From the NCBI RefSeq assembly GCF_004745865.1, contig NZ_SRKZ01000009.1, forward strand, positions 1 through 64,000: a DNA stretch of 64,000 bases. The letters run 5' to 3'. Each line of letters starts with the position of its first letter. Position 1 is the stretch's first letter. This DNA comes from Hymenobacter wooponensis. Its GTDB lineage: Bacteria; Bacteroidota; Bacteroidia; Cytophagales; Hymenobacteraceae. The translations under genes were made by a program, and so were the position numbers. The notes under the pieces were generated by a model, which had not been told where the DNA came from, did no database searches, and worked only from the letters and a program-made list of their open reading frames with translations. This document shows, piece after piece, positions 36,530 to 43,712 of this stretch.

Positions 36530-36948
36530 ACTTTCAAAGGAAGTGGCTCTTGTCGTTAACGGCAGTAAGTAACTCGGTGAATTAATTAAGCGTCCTGCAT
36601 AGCAAATGCTTGCATCCGCTTCAAATGCGATTTTTGGACCAAACTTTTAAGACAGGCCACTGTTCCGGCCGGCGGGCATGGATCCTTGTACCAACCGGCT
36701 GGAGACAGTGCCTTACACACAATGCTTAGACAATTTATAGCTCGGCCTTAGACTCGGTGTCATATCAGCTTGAATAGTTGCCGGATTTAGTGATCTAACA
36801 CATCAAAACGTGTCATGTGCGATTTATAGCAGCCGCATTTAATTTAGGAGAGTGTATATGGACTGAAATGTATAGTTCACTTCTTGTAATTTATAATGGC
36901 CGCTTATTTGAAAATCGGGAATAAGTAGAGGTAGCACTCTAGAATACG
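36530..36948. other. AT-rich gap downstream of rep
   Basis: About 420 bp without a gene. It holds an imperfect hairpin around 36655-36715 (CACTGT...ACAGTG flanks with GCCGG cores), which could end rep transcription. I saw no iteron copies here. Confidence 0.35.
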
Positions 36949-38175
36949 TTACAGCTTTTCGTTGTGCTTGACAAGCCATTGCTCCCCTTCTCGATCTTCT
37001 ATTCTGAAGCCATCGCGAAAATATACTTGCTGTAAATGTTGTTCGAACGTGTCTGCCTGCTTCTGTCGCTGGGCATAAGGCCCGGGATTTTCGAACATTT
37101 CTCGTACCTCGCTTAGACGAAAGGATACTTCCGAGGCAATAGAGGGCGCTGGAGTTTCTACCTTCCTTTTTGTGTTAACGGCTGTCTTTGCCTGCTGGTA
37201 ATCCGCCAACAGATATTTTTCAATTAAAGCCTTGTAGATAGCACCTGCGGGCTTCTTGATTTTGCCCTTGCGGAACTGACTCGCTACAATGCGTACTACA
37301 TAGGCAATATAGTCCACCTCGTATTCACCAGATTCCAGTTGCTGGCGGACCACGGCCAAGCTTTTTTCGCCGACCCCTATTTCTGCCAAAGTTTGAGCCC
37401 AAGCGGGCACTTCGGCTGAGGGCGATTTTGTAGGCATAACCTTTCCCTCAGCTGGAGCAGCCAGTAGAAATTTTACCTCCGAGACGACTTTGCCTTGCTT
37501 CTGCAGCTCGTAAGTGAACGGCATATCCGTCGATTGCATCTCAGTCTGGGCTTTGTCCAAAATGCGGGTGCGCAGGTTATTAAAGCGCGGATACTCTCCC
37601 TCCTGCAGATCTAGTAAGAAACGGAGTTGAGCAATTGTAATTGTCCGCTCTTTGAAGGTGGCATACTCTTTCAGCAGCCAATAGATGCGGTAGGAGTAAA
37701 AGCTCTTCAGCTTATTGAGCTGCTCAAGTTGCGCAAGAGTGAAGTTACCACTCTCCCGCAACTGTAGTAGATAAGGCATAATCAGGGGGTTAAACGAGGC
37801 TACCACCCCTCCCCTATCGCTTTCGTAAGCGGCCTTCGCCATCAAGGGGATAAACTCGAAGTCAGGCTTTTTGCTCCGCTTCCGAGTACCCTGTTGCGTG
37901 TCAATCAGCTTTTCAATATACAGCCGCCGGGAGGTAATGTTATTGCACATTTGCTTTACCTCATCATACGCTGAGCCTCCCGTGCGTTCATGAATTATCT
38001 CAGCCATCGGTACAAAGTGTTCCCGAAATTGCTCGTCTCCCGGTTCAATACGCGTGAGTAAAGAAATAAACAATCGCATCTCCAGAGGTACAAAACTGAA
38101 CCTTGCGTTAATGAGCGCATTGTGCTGGGCAACCGTTTTGTCAACAATCGGAACCAAGGGCGATTTTGTAGGCAT
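36949..38175 (-). CDS. Rep_3-type plasmid replication initiator
   Basis: The 408-residue protein has the two winged-helix layout of Rep_3/RepB initiators: VDKTVAQHNALINARFSFVP at the start, LFISLLTRIEPGDEQFREHF, then FTLAQLEQLNKLKSFYSYRI with the YRIYWLLKEY motif and ITIAQLRFLL. It should bind the iterons just upstream and open the plasmid origin. The start codon lies inside an iteron, and a second iteron inside the gene encodes MPTKSPSAEV, echoing the N-terminal MPTKSPLVPIV. The last 130 residues are an extension beyond the usual Rep. Start ATG 38175 is well placed. Confidence 0.9.
   Translation of the reverse strand: MPTKSPLVPIVDKTVAQHNALINARFSFVPLEMRLFISLLTRIEPGDEQFREHFVPMAEIIHERTGGSAYDEVKQMCNNITSRRLYIEKLIDTQQGTRKRSKKPDFEFIPLMAKAAYESDRGGVVASFNPLIMPYLLQLRESGNFTLAQLEQLNKLKSFYSYRIYWLLKEYATFKERTITIAQLRFLLDLQEGEYPRFNNLRTRILDKAQTEMQSTDMPFTYELQKQGKVVSEVKFLLAAPAEGKVMPTKSPSAEVPAWAQTLAEIGVGEKSLAVVRQQLESGEYEVDYIAYVVRIVASQFRKGKIKKPAGAIYKALIEKYLLADYQQAKTAVNTKRKVETPAPSIASEVSFRLSEVREMFENPGPYAQRQKQADTFEQHLQQVYFRDGFRIEDREGEQWLVKHNEKL
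37420..37437 (-). repeat. Iteron inside the rep gene
   Basis: GGGCGATTTTGTAGGCAT, identical to the origin iterons, lies within rep and contains an in-frame ATG preceded on the minus strand by GAGGGAAAGG. It could be a Rep-binding site and an internal start giving a 162-residue C-terminal product. Confidence 0.75.
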
Positions 38176-38373
38176 AAGGAAGGCAGCAAGGCGGTTTTGT
38201 AGGCGTCAAAGGGCGATTTTGTAGGCGCTAATCGTCGATTTTGTAGGCATGAAAGGGCGATTTTGTAGGCTTATTCCATTCCATGATACATATAATCAGG
38301 CCGTTACGGCTCCTGTAATTACTAATATAGTATAGGTAATCAGCTAGCTTGTTTAGGGCGATTTTGTAGGCAT
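38158..38373. repeat. Iteron cluster, probable replication origin
   Basis: Six copies of an 18-bp unit with core TTTTGTAGGC start at 38158, 38189, 38211, 38233, 38255 and 38356. The middle four are spaced exactly 22 bp, two helical turns, so Rep molecules would bind on one face. The first overlaps the rep start codon. The stretch between the fifth and sixth copies is AT-rich and could be the melting zone. Confidence 0.9.
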
Positions 38374-38454
38374 GAAAAGACGGTCGCGGTAAAAGCAAAA
38401 AAAAGTAATAAGCGAAAATTTTTGCGGCGCTTTTTATGCTTTTTTATACTGTAA

Positions 38455-38823
38455 CTATTTGAGTTTCTTGCCATTCAGTCGATACTGTTCGTCTTCTGGC
38501 AGCGGCCGATCAGCTCCTTCCATCGTGTCTAGAAAAGCACAAAGTGCTGAATCAACTGCTTTCTTCAGCACCAGTCGGTCCCAGTACTCACTTTGCTTTA
38601 AGCGAACGTAGGTGCTGCGTCGCAGAAAGCTGCTGAATTTCAACCATTCTTCTTCCGTCGAAGTGGAAGCAGTAGTTTCCGGTTCGGACGAAGCAGCAGG
38701 GGTTGGGGCTACCTGCGGTAAGATGCTCCGGTTTACCCCGTATAGGAGCGCGTCATTCGTTAGCGATGGCGCCGAGGCATCCAAGTCATCCCCAAAATTT
38801 GGTTTCTTGCTCTGCTTGCTCAT
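38455..38823 (-). CDS. Small partition partner (ParB-like position)
   Basis: The 122-residue protein overlaps the end of parA by 4 bp, the usual place for the DNA-binding partner. It has a charged, disordered N-terminus (EPETTASTSTEEEWLKFSSF) and a helical C-terminal part (RRSTYVRLKQSEYWDRLVLK, AVDSALCAFLDTME) with a pattern that could be a ribbon-helix-helix or helix-turn-helix. I do not see a ParB NTPase domain. The role as centromere-binding protein is inferred from position. Confidence 0.65.
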   Translation of the reverse strand: MSKQSKKPNFGDDLDASAPSLTNDALLYGVNRSILPQVAPTPAASSEPETTASTSTEEEWLKFSSFLRRSTYVRLKQSEYWDRLVLKKAVDSALCAFLDTMEGADRPLPEDEQYRLNGKKLK

Positions 38824-39581
38824 ACTCGGGCAATGATTTCTTGGGTAAGCGATTCGTAATCAGTGGCGCCATTGCTCTCGGGCGCCCACCGGTAGATGCT
38901 CTGCTTCTTTATCTGAGCTTCCGCCAGCGAAACGTTTTCACGAATAGTGGTTTCCATGAGCAGCTTGGCCTCAGAATACTTGGAGTCAATCAGGGCCACA
39001 ATGTCATGATGAAGCTTTTTACGGTAGCGGCTACTGTACTTGGTAAAGAAAATACCTCCTATAGTCAGATTGGGGTTATAGAGGTCTTTCACCCGCTCGC
39101 AGGCTTGCATGAGCTTATTGAGCCCTTCGTACCCAAAGTATTCCGGTTGACACGGAATAAATACCGCGTTACAAGCTACCAGCGCCATGTACGTAAGGGC
39201 AGATAATGAAGGCGGGGTATCAATCAGACAGTAGTCATACTGGTCCTGCAGAGGTGCCAACCCCTTCCGCAGGATACTCTCGTAGCCTAATTGCTGGCCA
39301 ACCATTTTTTCCAGATAGTCCAGATCCGGGGTAGCGGCCACTAAGTGCAAGTGTTCCTCTATCGCCAGGACAACGTCGGTCAACTGAGCTTTTTTCTCTA
39401 AAACCAATCCTAGATCCGGATAGCCTGCCGGCAAGCGGAAGGCAAGGGAAAGATTACGCTGGGCGTCGCAATCAATTAAGAGCACGCGGTAGCCGTCACG
39501 TGCCAAGGTTTGAGCCACGCTAAGCGTAGACGTAGTCTTTCCGACTCCCCCCTTGTGGTTAGCAAATACAATAATCTTCAT
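38820..39581 (-). CDS. parA: ParA-family partition ATPase
   Basis: The 253-residue protein begins MKIIVFANHKGGVGKTTSTL, with the deviant Walker A KGGVGKTT at residues 10-17, followed by the switch I region VLLIDCDAQRNLS and the Walker B stretch YDYCLIDTPPSLS. This is a small type Ib-like ParA without a long DNA-binding N-terminus. It should bind DNA non-specifically and move plasmid copies. I chose ATG 39581 over an upstream ATG because it directly precedes the motif. It shares an operon with the small partner downstream. Confidence 0.9.
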   Translation of the reverse strand: MKIIVFANHKGGVGKTTSTLSVAQTLARDGYRVLLIDCDAQRNLSLAFRLPAGYPDLGLVLEKKAQLTDVVLAIEEHLHLVAATPDLDYLEKMVGQQLGYESILRKGLAPLQDQYDYCLIDTPPSLSALTYMALVACNAVFIPCQPEYFGYEGLNKLMQACERVKDLYNPNLTIGGIFFTKYSSRYRKKLHHDIVALIDSKYSEAKLLMETTIRENVSLAEAQIKKQSIYRWAPESNGATDYESLTQEIIARV

Positions 39582-39639
39582 GGTGCAGCACACGCTTGAT
39601 CTGACAGCAATAATAAAGAATTAAAACTTCCTCGACTTC

Positions 39640-39790
39640 TGTCACCTGCCAAGCTTCCTGAGGAAGTTAAAGAAGTCTGACATGTTTAGCTTCTTAAAGA
39701 AGTCTAACATGTTTAGCAAGTCAAAGAAGTTAAAGAATCAAGTGTTCTTAGGCTTCTTAAAATTCCTCAAGAAGTTCAGGAAGTTAATAT
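39640..39790. repeat. Candidate partition centromere upstream of parA
   Basis: Two near-identical 24-bp copies (cores AAGAAGTCTGACATGTTTAG and AAGAAGTCTAACATGTTTAG) start at 39667 and 39694, 27 bp apart, followed by several shorter AGAAGTTAAAGAA units. The palindrome CTTCCTGAGGAAG (39653-39665) precedes them. This AT-rich repeat array just before parA is where a centromere (parS/parC) is expected; no function is shown. Confidence 0.7.
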
Positions 39791-39830
39791 ACTAGACTCA
39801 GTCGCTCACCAGATTAAATATTCATCTGTT

Positions 39831-40532
39831 TTACAGTGGGTTACTAACAGGACCGGGCTGACCTGTTGCTATTGTTGATGAATAACGAAAGAGCCGCTGA
39901 ACCGTCATAGCAGCATATTTTTTTCCGGCGGCTGTACGAAACATGGCTGCGTTTAAATGCGCTGCGATTTGACGAAACGTCAATCCTTGGGCGCGTAGCA
40001 GAACCACGAGGCTGGTTGCCTGTTGATTCTGCGGCGTGCGCTGGCGCTGCTGCCGGCGAGCGGCAGCCCCTTTCAGCCGGGCTTCCTGCGTTAGGTTCTG
40101 GGGGCTGCCTAGCTGTTGGCCCCGCGCCTTCTTCGCCTGCAGCGCGTCCTTCGTGCGCTTGCTGATGGTTTCCCGCTCGTGCTGGGCTATCACGGCAAAG
40201 ATGCCAACCGTGAGCGTATTGGCATCGGGCATGTCGCAGGCAAGAAAGTCGACTCCGGAATCACGCAACGCGAAGATGAAGCCAGCGTTGCGGCTCAGGC
40301 GATCCAACTTGGCGATGAGCAACGTGGCGCCTTGCTGCTTAGCAGCCGCCAGTGCGGCCTTGAGCTGGGGCCGGTTGTTCTTCTTGCCGGACTCTACCTC
40401 GATGAACTCCTGCAGCAGTCGCCCTCCGGCTGGCACATAGGATTGCACCAGGTACTGCTGTGATTCCAGGCCGAGGCCACTGGCGCCCTGGCGGGCCGTG
40501 CTTACCCGGTAGTAGGCAATGTAGGTACGCAT
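39831..40532 (-). CDS. Serine recombinase (resolvase family), intact
   Basis: The 233-residue protein has the catalytic YYRVSTARQGASGLGLESQQ with the active serine at residue 11, LIAKLDRLSRNAGFIFAL and FAVIAQHERETISKRTKDAL, then a C-terminal helix-turn-helix (GLTFRQIAAHLNAAMFRTAA). It starts 3 bp after the SIR2 gene's stop codon and is probably translated by coupling. It may act as plasmid dimer resolvase or as part of the SIR2 unit. The truncated recombinase at 27192 is a close relative. Confidence 0.9.
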   Translation of the reverse strand: MRTYIAYYRVSTARQGASGLGLESQQYLVQSYVPAGGRLLQEFIEVESGKKNNRPQLKAALAAAKQQGATLLIAKLDRLSRNAGFIFALRDSGVDFLACDMPDANTLTVGIFAVIAQHERETISKRTKDALQAKKARGQQLGSPQNLTQEARLKGAAARRQQRQRTPQNQQATSLVVLLRAQGLTFRQIAAHLNAAMFRTAAGKKYAAMTVQRLFRYSSTIATGQPGPVSNPL

Positions 40533-40535
40533 GGC

Positions 40536-42494
40536 TTACTCCGATTCGTCACCATGTAAAGTCTCCATCTCGATCTTATCTAGGCGCTGAATTGGTTCGG
40601 GCTTGCCTGCTTCCGCGACGCTAGTGGCTTGCTCAGGTCCGTACAGCGTATGTAATTCACGAGTGGCACTGGTAATGCGGTAAGCGGTCTTGTCCTTGCC
40701 TCTTCGCTTATACCGTGCCTGCTTTAGCACATGCGCTGCCTCGTACTCGATGCGGAGCTTCCAGCCCAGCAGCGTATAAGTCGTATCTAGCTGCTGGTGG
40801 ACAACAACATCCTGGTCCTGAGATTCAGGGAGTTGAGAAGGATCTTCTACCACAGCATCGACGTACCCTTTAAACGCCTTGGATACCCGCGTTTTCATCT
40901 GCAAGATATAGCTCAGTTCCGCCGCTGTGTCTATGTCGTCGCCTGTGAGCTTGAACCGTCGAAATCGGATGTTGAACCCCTTCTCCACTACCTGAAGGGT
41001 CTGCATGTTCCTCTCTAAGCTTTCTCCTTGTTTGATAAAAGGAAGGCCCCGAGGTGTTTCCTCCTTGCTCCAGATACGCTCTCCATCTTCATACAAAGCG
41101 ATTCCTTCCCCCCTGCCTAATGACTGTAGAATTCTGGCATGTAGCAGGCCACTATCAACTGAATCAGTATAGCGATGCCGACGAGAAACTGTAGCCGAGT
41201 ACTTAAAGCCTTTCGCGTGAATGTTCTTCTTGGGTACACGGATCTGAACCTTGTGCAGATCCGTGTACACCAAAAAGTCTACCTGCTCAGGGCTGGAGTA
41301 GATGCGTAAGGTGGCATCGCGGATGCAGAGCCCTCCGGTAAACTCAATATCAACTGTTTTCTCAATGGTATGGGAGCGTACAAACACCAATGAGCCCATT
41401 TCCAAGCCCAGGTTTACGCCCCCTACCCGCCATTCAAAATCAACCAGTTGGGAAGGACCTATATGATACGCCAGGCCCGACAACCCTTGTTGAAATTGAG
41501 TAAGCGATGCGCGCCCGTCCTCGCGAACGGTTAGGGTCACTTGCCCCGCTACCTCTCCCTGTACTCCAGTAAGCTGCGAGATATGATACCCGTTCTCGCT
41601 GGTCTTAATCGTTGGGTTAAGCCCGAGATTACGCAGGAACTGCGTCGTTGGCCCCAGTTCAATCCCTCCCTTTTTTAAGGCGGGTACCGCAGTATCCTTC
41701 AGGTCCTGCAGCAGGTCGGCAATTAACTGTTCCCCGGTAGATTGAATGTAGGTGACGTTGTGGCGCTTGAGCCAGTCGATGCGGAGCTGACTCAAATTGG
41801 GGGAAACTAGGTAGGCCCCGCGCATATTGCCTTTTACCGCATCCAGGATGCGCTCAAATAAGACCAGTACATTCGGGTCTTCCAGGCCGTAGCCAACGAA
41901 GAGCAGAGTTTTACTCGCCATAAGCGCCTGGATGGCACCCCACAGCAGGTGGTCGGCCTTGGAGTAAAATGCCCGGTAGTCTTCCTCCGTGATCAGCAGA
42001 CGGTTCAAGTCCTCCAGGCTGCCATGCACCTTATACAGAGTAGGTTTATTTGGTTCCTGATACGGTATCTGCTCACCGTTGGTAACAATGTGAAGTTTAT
42101 CCTGGCCGTACGCCTGCTCAAAGAGCGAGTCGTAGTTCGTGGTAACGATATGCTCGAAGAAAGGAATGGTAGCCACCTGCTGATGAGTCTTTAGTGACTT
42201 GGGCCGCGCAGAATATACGGCCTTTACCTCTTTGCGCAACTCGTGCAGGCGCCCGTTAAACAGGTTGACGAACAGACTGGCAAAAGCAGGTAGCGGCATG
42301 TTAGGATAACCGTCTGCATCCAGCGAGGGGGCATACTCCCGGGCCTGCTGCTGCTGGGCTTTGCTGAGCGTATCAAACAGGTGACGTACCAAGCCGCCGC
42401 CCATGGGGTAGCCGGCATACTTTGAAAACCCGGCTCCAGCCCACAGGACAACCTCCCGGTTGCGTATAGTCTTAAATAAGGTTTCCTGATCCAT
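40536..42494 (-). CDS. SIR2-domain protein, candidate defence effector
   Basis: The 652-residue protein starts with a SIR2-like Rossmann domain: GAGFS at residues 20-24, TTNYD at 118-122 (Asn for NAD binding), KVHGS with the catalytic His at 157, and FVGYGLEDPN at 199-208. Such domains in bacterial defence systems hydrolyse NAD and kill infected cells. No membrane segment is seen. The remaining 370 residues are a strand-rich region I do not recognise (ending KIEMETLHGDESE), likely the sensor. A 67-residue gene sits 28 bp upstream and a serine recombinase 3 bp downstream. Defence function is inferred, not shown. Confidence 0.8.
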   Translation of the reverse strand: MDQETLFKTIRNREVVLWAGAGFSKYAGYPMGGGLVRHLFDTLSKAQQQQAREYAPSLDADGYPNMPLPAFASLFVNLFNGRLHELRKEVKAVYSARPKSLKTHQQVATIPFFEHIVTTNYDSLFEQAYGQDKLHIVTNGEQIPYQEPNKPTLYKVHGSLEDLNRLLITEEDYRAFYSKADHLLWGAIQALMASKTLLFVGYGLEDPNVLVLFERILDAVKGNMRGAYLVSPNLSQLRIDWLKRHNVTYIQSTGEQLIADLLQDLKDTAVPALKKGGIELGPTTQFLRNLGLNPTIKTSENGYHISQLTGVQGEVAGQVTLTVREDGRASLTQFQQGLSGLAYHIGPSQLVDFEWRVGGVNLGLEMGSLVFVRSHTIEKTVDIEFTGGLCIRDATLRIYSSPEQVDFLVYTDLHKVQIRVPKKNIHAKGFKYSATVSRRHRYTDSVDSGLLHARILQSLGRGEGIALYEDGERIWSKEETPRGLPFIKQGESLERNMQTLQVVEKGFNIRFRRFKLTGDDIDTAAELSYILQMKTRVSKAFKGYVDAVVEDPSQLPESQDQDVVVHQQLDTTYTLLGWKLRIEYEAAHVLKQARYKRRGKDKTAYRITSATRELHTLYGPEQATSVAEAGKPEPIQRLDKIEMETLHGDESE

Positions 42495-42522
42495 ACATAC
42501 TGGGGGTGTTTGGGGATAGGTA

Positions 42523-42726
42523 TTATTTCTGGTTGTTGTCGTGTACCATAAGGGTGACCTCGCCGACTACCTGGGCCGGGTGGTTGGGATAAGCGTTCAG
42601 TTCAGGATTAAGAATGTAGAGGGCATTTACCCACTGATTAATCGAACCGCTCTCCTTGGCCTGGGCGCGCATCTGCTGGGCAATGTTCTGCTGCATGGCA
42701 GCGGAATACTCGCGAAAGTGTTTCAT
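42523..42726 (-). CDS. Small gene upstream of the SIR2 gene
   Basis: From ATG 42726 the product is 67 residues, helical at first (HFREYSAAMQQNIAQQMRAQ) and then PELNAYPNHPAQVVGEVTLM with a short polar end. It has no signal peptide or membrane helix. It lies 28 bp before the SIR2 gene and is surely cotranscribed. It could be a regulator, antitoxin-like partner or accessory subunit. I do not recognise the family. Confidence 0.6.
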   Translation of the reverse strand: MKHFREYSAAMQQNIAQQMRAQAKESGSINQWVNALYILNPELNAYPNHPAQVVGEVTLMVHDNNQK

Positions 42727-42763
42727 GGGGTAGTTTACGTGCTGGTAGGTGAAGGTAGCGGGT

Positions 42764-42803
42764 TTGTAACAGATCACAAACGGGCGTTTATGATCTGTTA
42801 CAA
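42764..42803. promoter_or_regulatory. Inverted repeat upstream of the SIR2 operon
   Basis: A perfect 13-bp inverted repeat (TTGTAACAGATCA / TGATCTGTTACAA) with a 14-base centre lies 38-77 bp before the start of the small gene. It may be an operator for the operon. Confidence 0.55.
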
Positions 42804-43032
42804 GAAGCTTCCGTTGAGTGGACTCGAGTAGACCGAGCCAATTACCAGAGTATTTTTCTAGTGCTGCGCGATGAGCTCATCCACCACTACGGCTTGTTGC
42901 GTTGCGTCTCAGTGCACCCGCCCAACTGCTACTCTCGCCGAAGAGAAACGGCTCGTGCTGTACGGCCCCTCTTTGCCGCTGTCAAGTCATCCTCCTCAAC
43001 GCGCCGTCATCGGCAGGCATAGGAAAATAATC

Positions 43033-43323
43033 GTGACCGGAAATAGCCTGGTTCTGAAAGGGTACCCCATCCTGCTTTCGCTGCTACTGCTGGGCGCCTG
43101 CCAATCAGAGAGTGTCAACAAGTTTGCCATCAAGGCCGAAGTGCTTATGGCGGCTGAGGGAATGACTTTGATAAATGCGGACAGCTTTCCTTACAAGAAA
43201 GCCACGCTGATGTTGCGCCAACAAGGTCACACGGCCGGGTACTTAGCCGTCGTGTTAAGTGAACTTGAAGCTCGAACGTGGCCGACTCAAGGAGCTACTT
43301 TGCTAGGGAAAAACGTAAGATGA
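43033..43323 (+). CDS. Small predicted lipoprotein
   Basis: A GTG at 43033 gives a 96-residue product with a signal peptide ending in a lipobox (ILLSLLLLGAC near residue 23), followed by a small soluble region. A longer reading upstream has no signal logic. I do not recognise a family. The codon style is less typical, so the call is moderate. Confidence 0.45.
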   Translation: MTGNSLVLKGYPILLSLLLLGACQSESVNKFAIKAEVLMAAEGMTLINADSFPYKKATLMLRQQGHTAGYLAVVLSELEARTWPTQGATLLGKNVR

Positions 43324-43712
43324 ATTACCTATCCCAATAGACAAGGTGCCGTCTGCGTAGCTTACAGAAAATCTAAATGGCCCCTATATGGGGTGCACCC
43401 TACCTCTGCTCAACGGGGTCCAGCGCCGCACGCTTGACTCTCCACCTTCCTTCGCAGCTCGTGCTGTCCACACGCTCTAAAAAGGTGGAAACCAATCTCT
43501 GTCCTACCGAAAGTCAACGAATAAGCCCCACCGACTGGGGCCGGCGGGGCTTTTTTAGTCAAACTTCTAACGCAGTACTATACAAACGGTCTATCAGAAA
43601 GAATGGGTTCAACCATATCCGTTGCGCACGGCCATCTATACGTACGCTGGGTACATTGAGCACATCACTTCTAGTGTTCAGAAGGCTTCTGCTGGCAGTT
43701 TAGTTGAAGAGC
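43324..43712. other. Gap with one terminator
   Basis: About 390 bp between the small lipoprotein and the recombinase genes. Apart from the hairpin at 43523-43556 I see no gene; the open frames here lack start sites and family features. Confidence 0.35.
43523..43556 (+). terminator. Intrinsic terminator
   Basis: AAGCCCCACCG / CGGCGGGGCTT (one mismatch) with a GC-rich loop, followed by TTTTTT on the plus strand. It may end the transcript from 43033. Confidence 0.7.

Noticed and set aside
38158..38373. CRISPR-like reading of the iterons
   Set aside because: The repeat core is short, the spacers are only 4 bp, and the array overlaps the rep start, as expected for an origin.
43033..43323. Longer start for the small lipoprotein at 42871
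   Set aside because: The extra 54 residues show no family and place the signal peptide in the middle of the protein.
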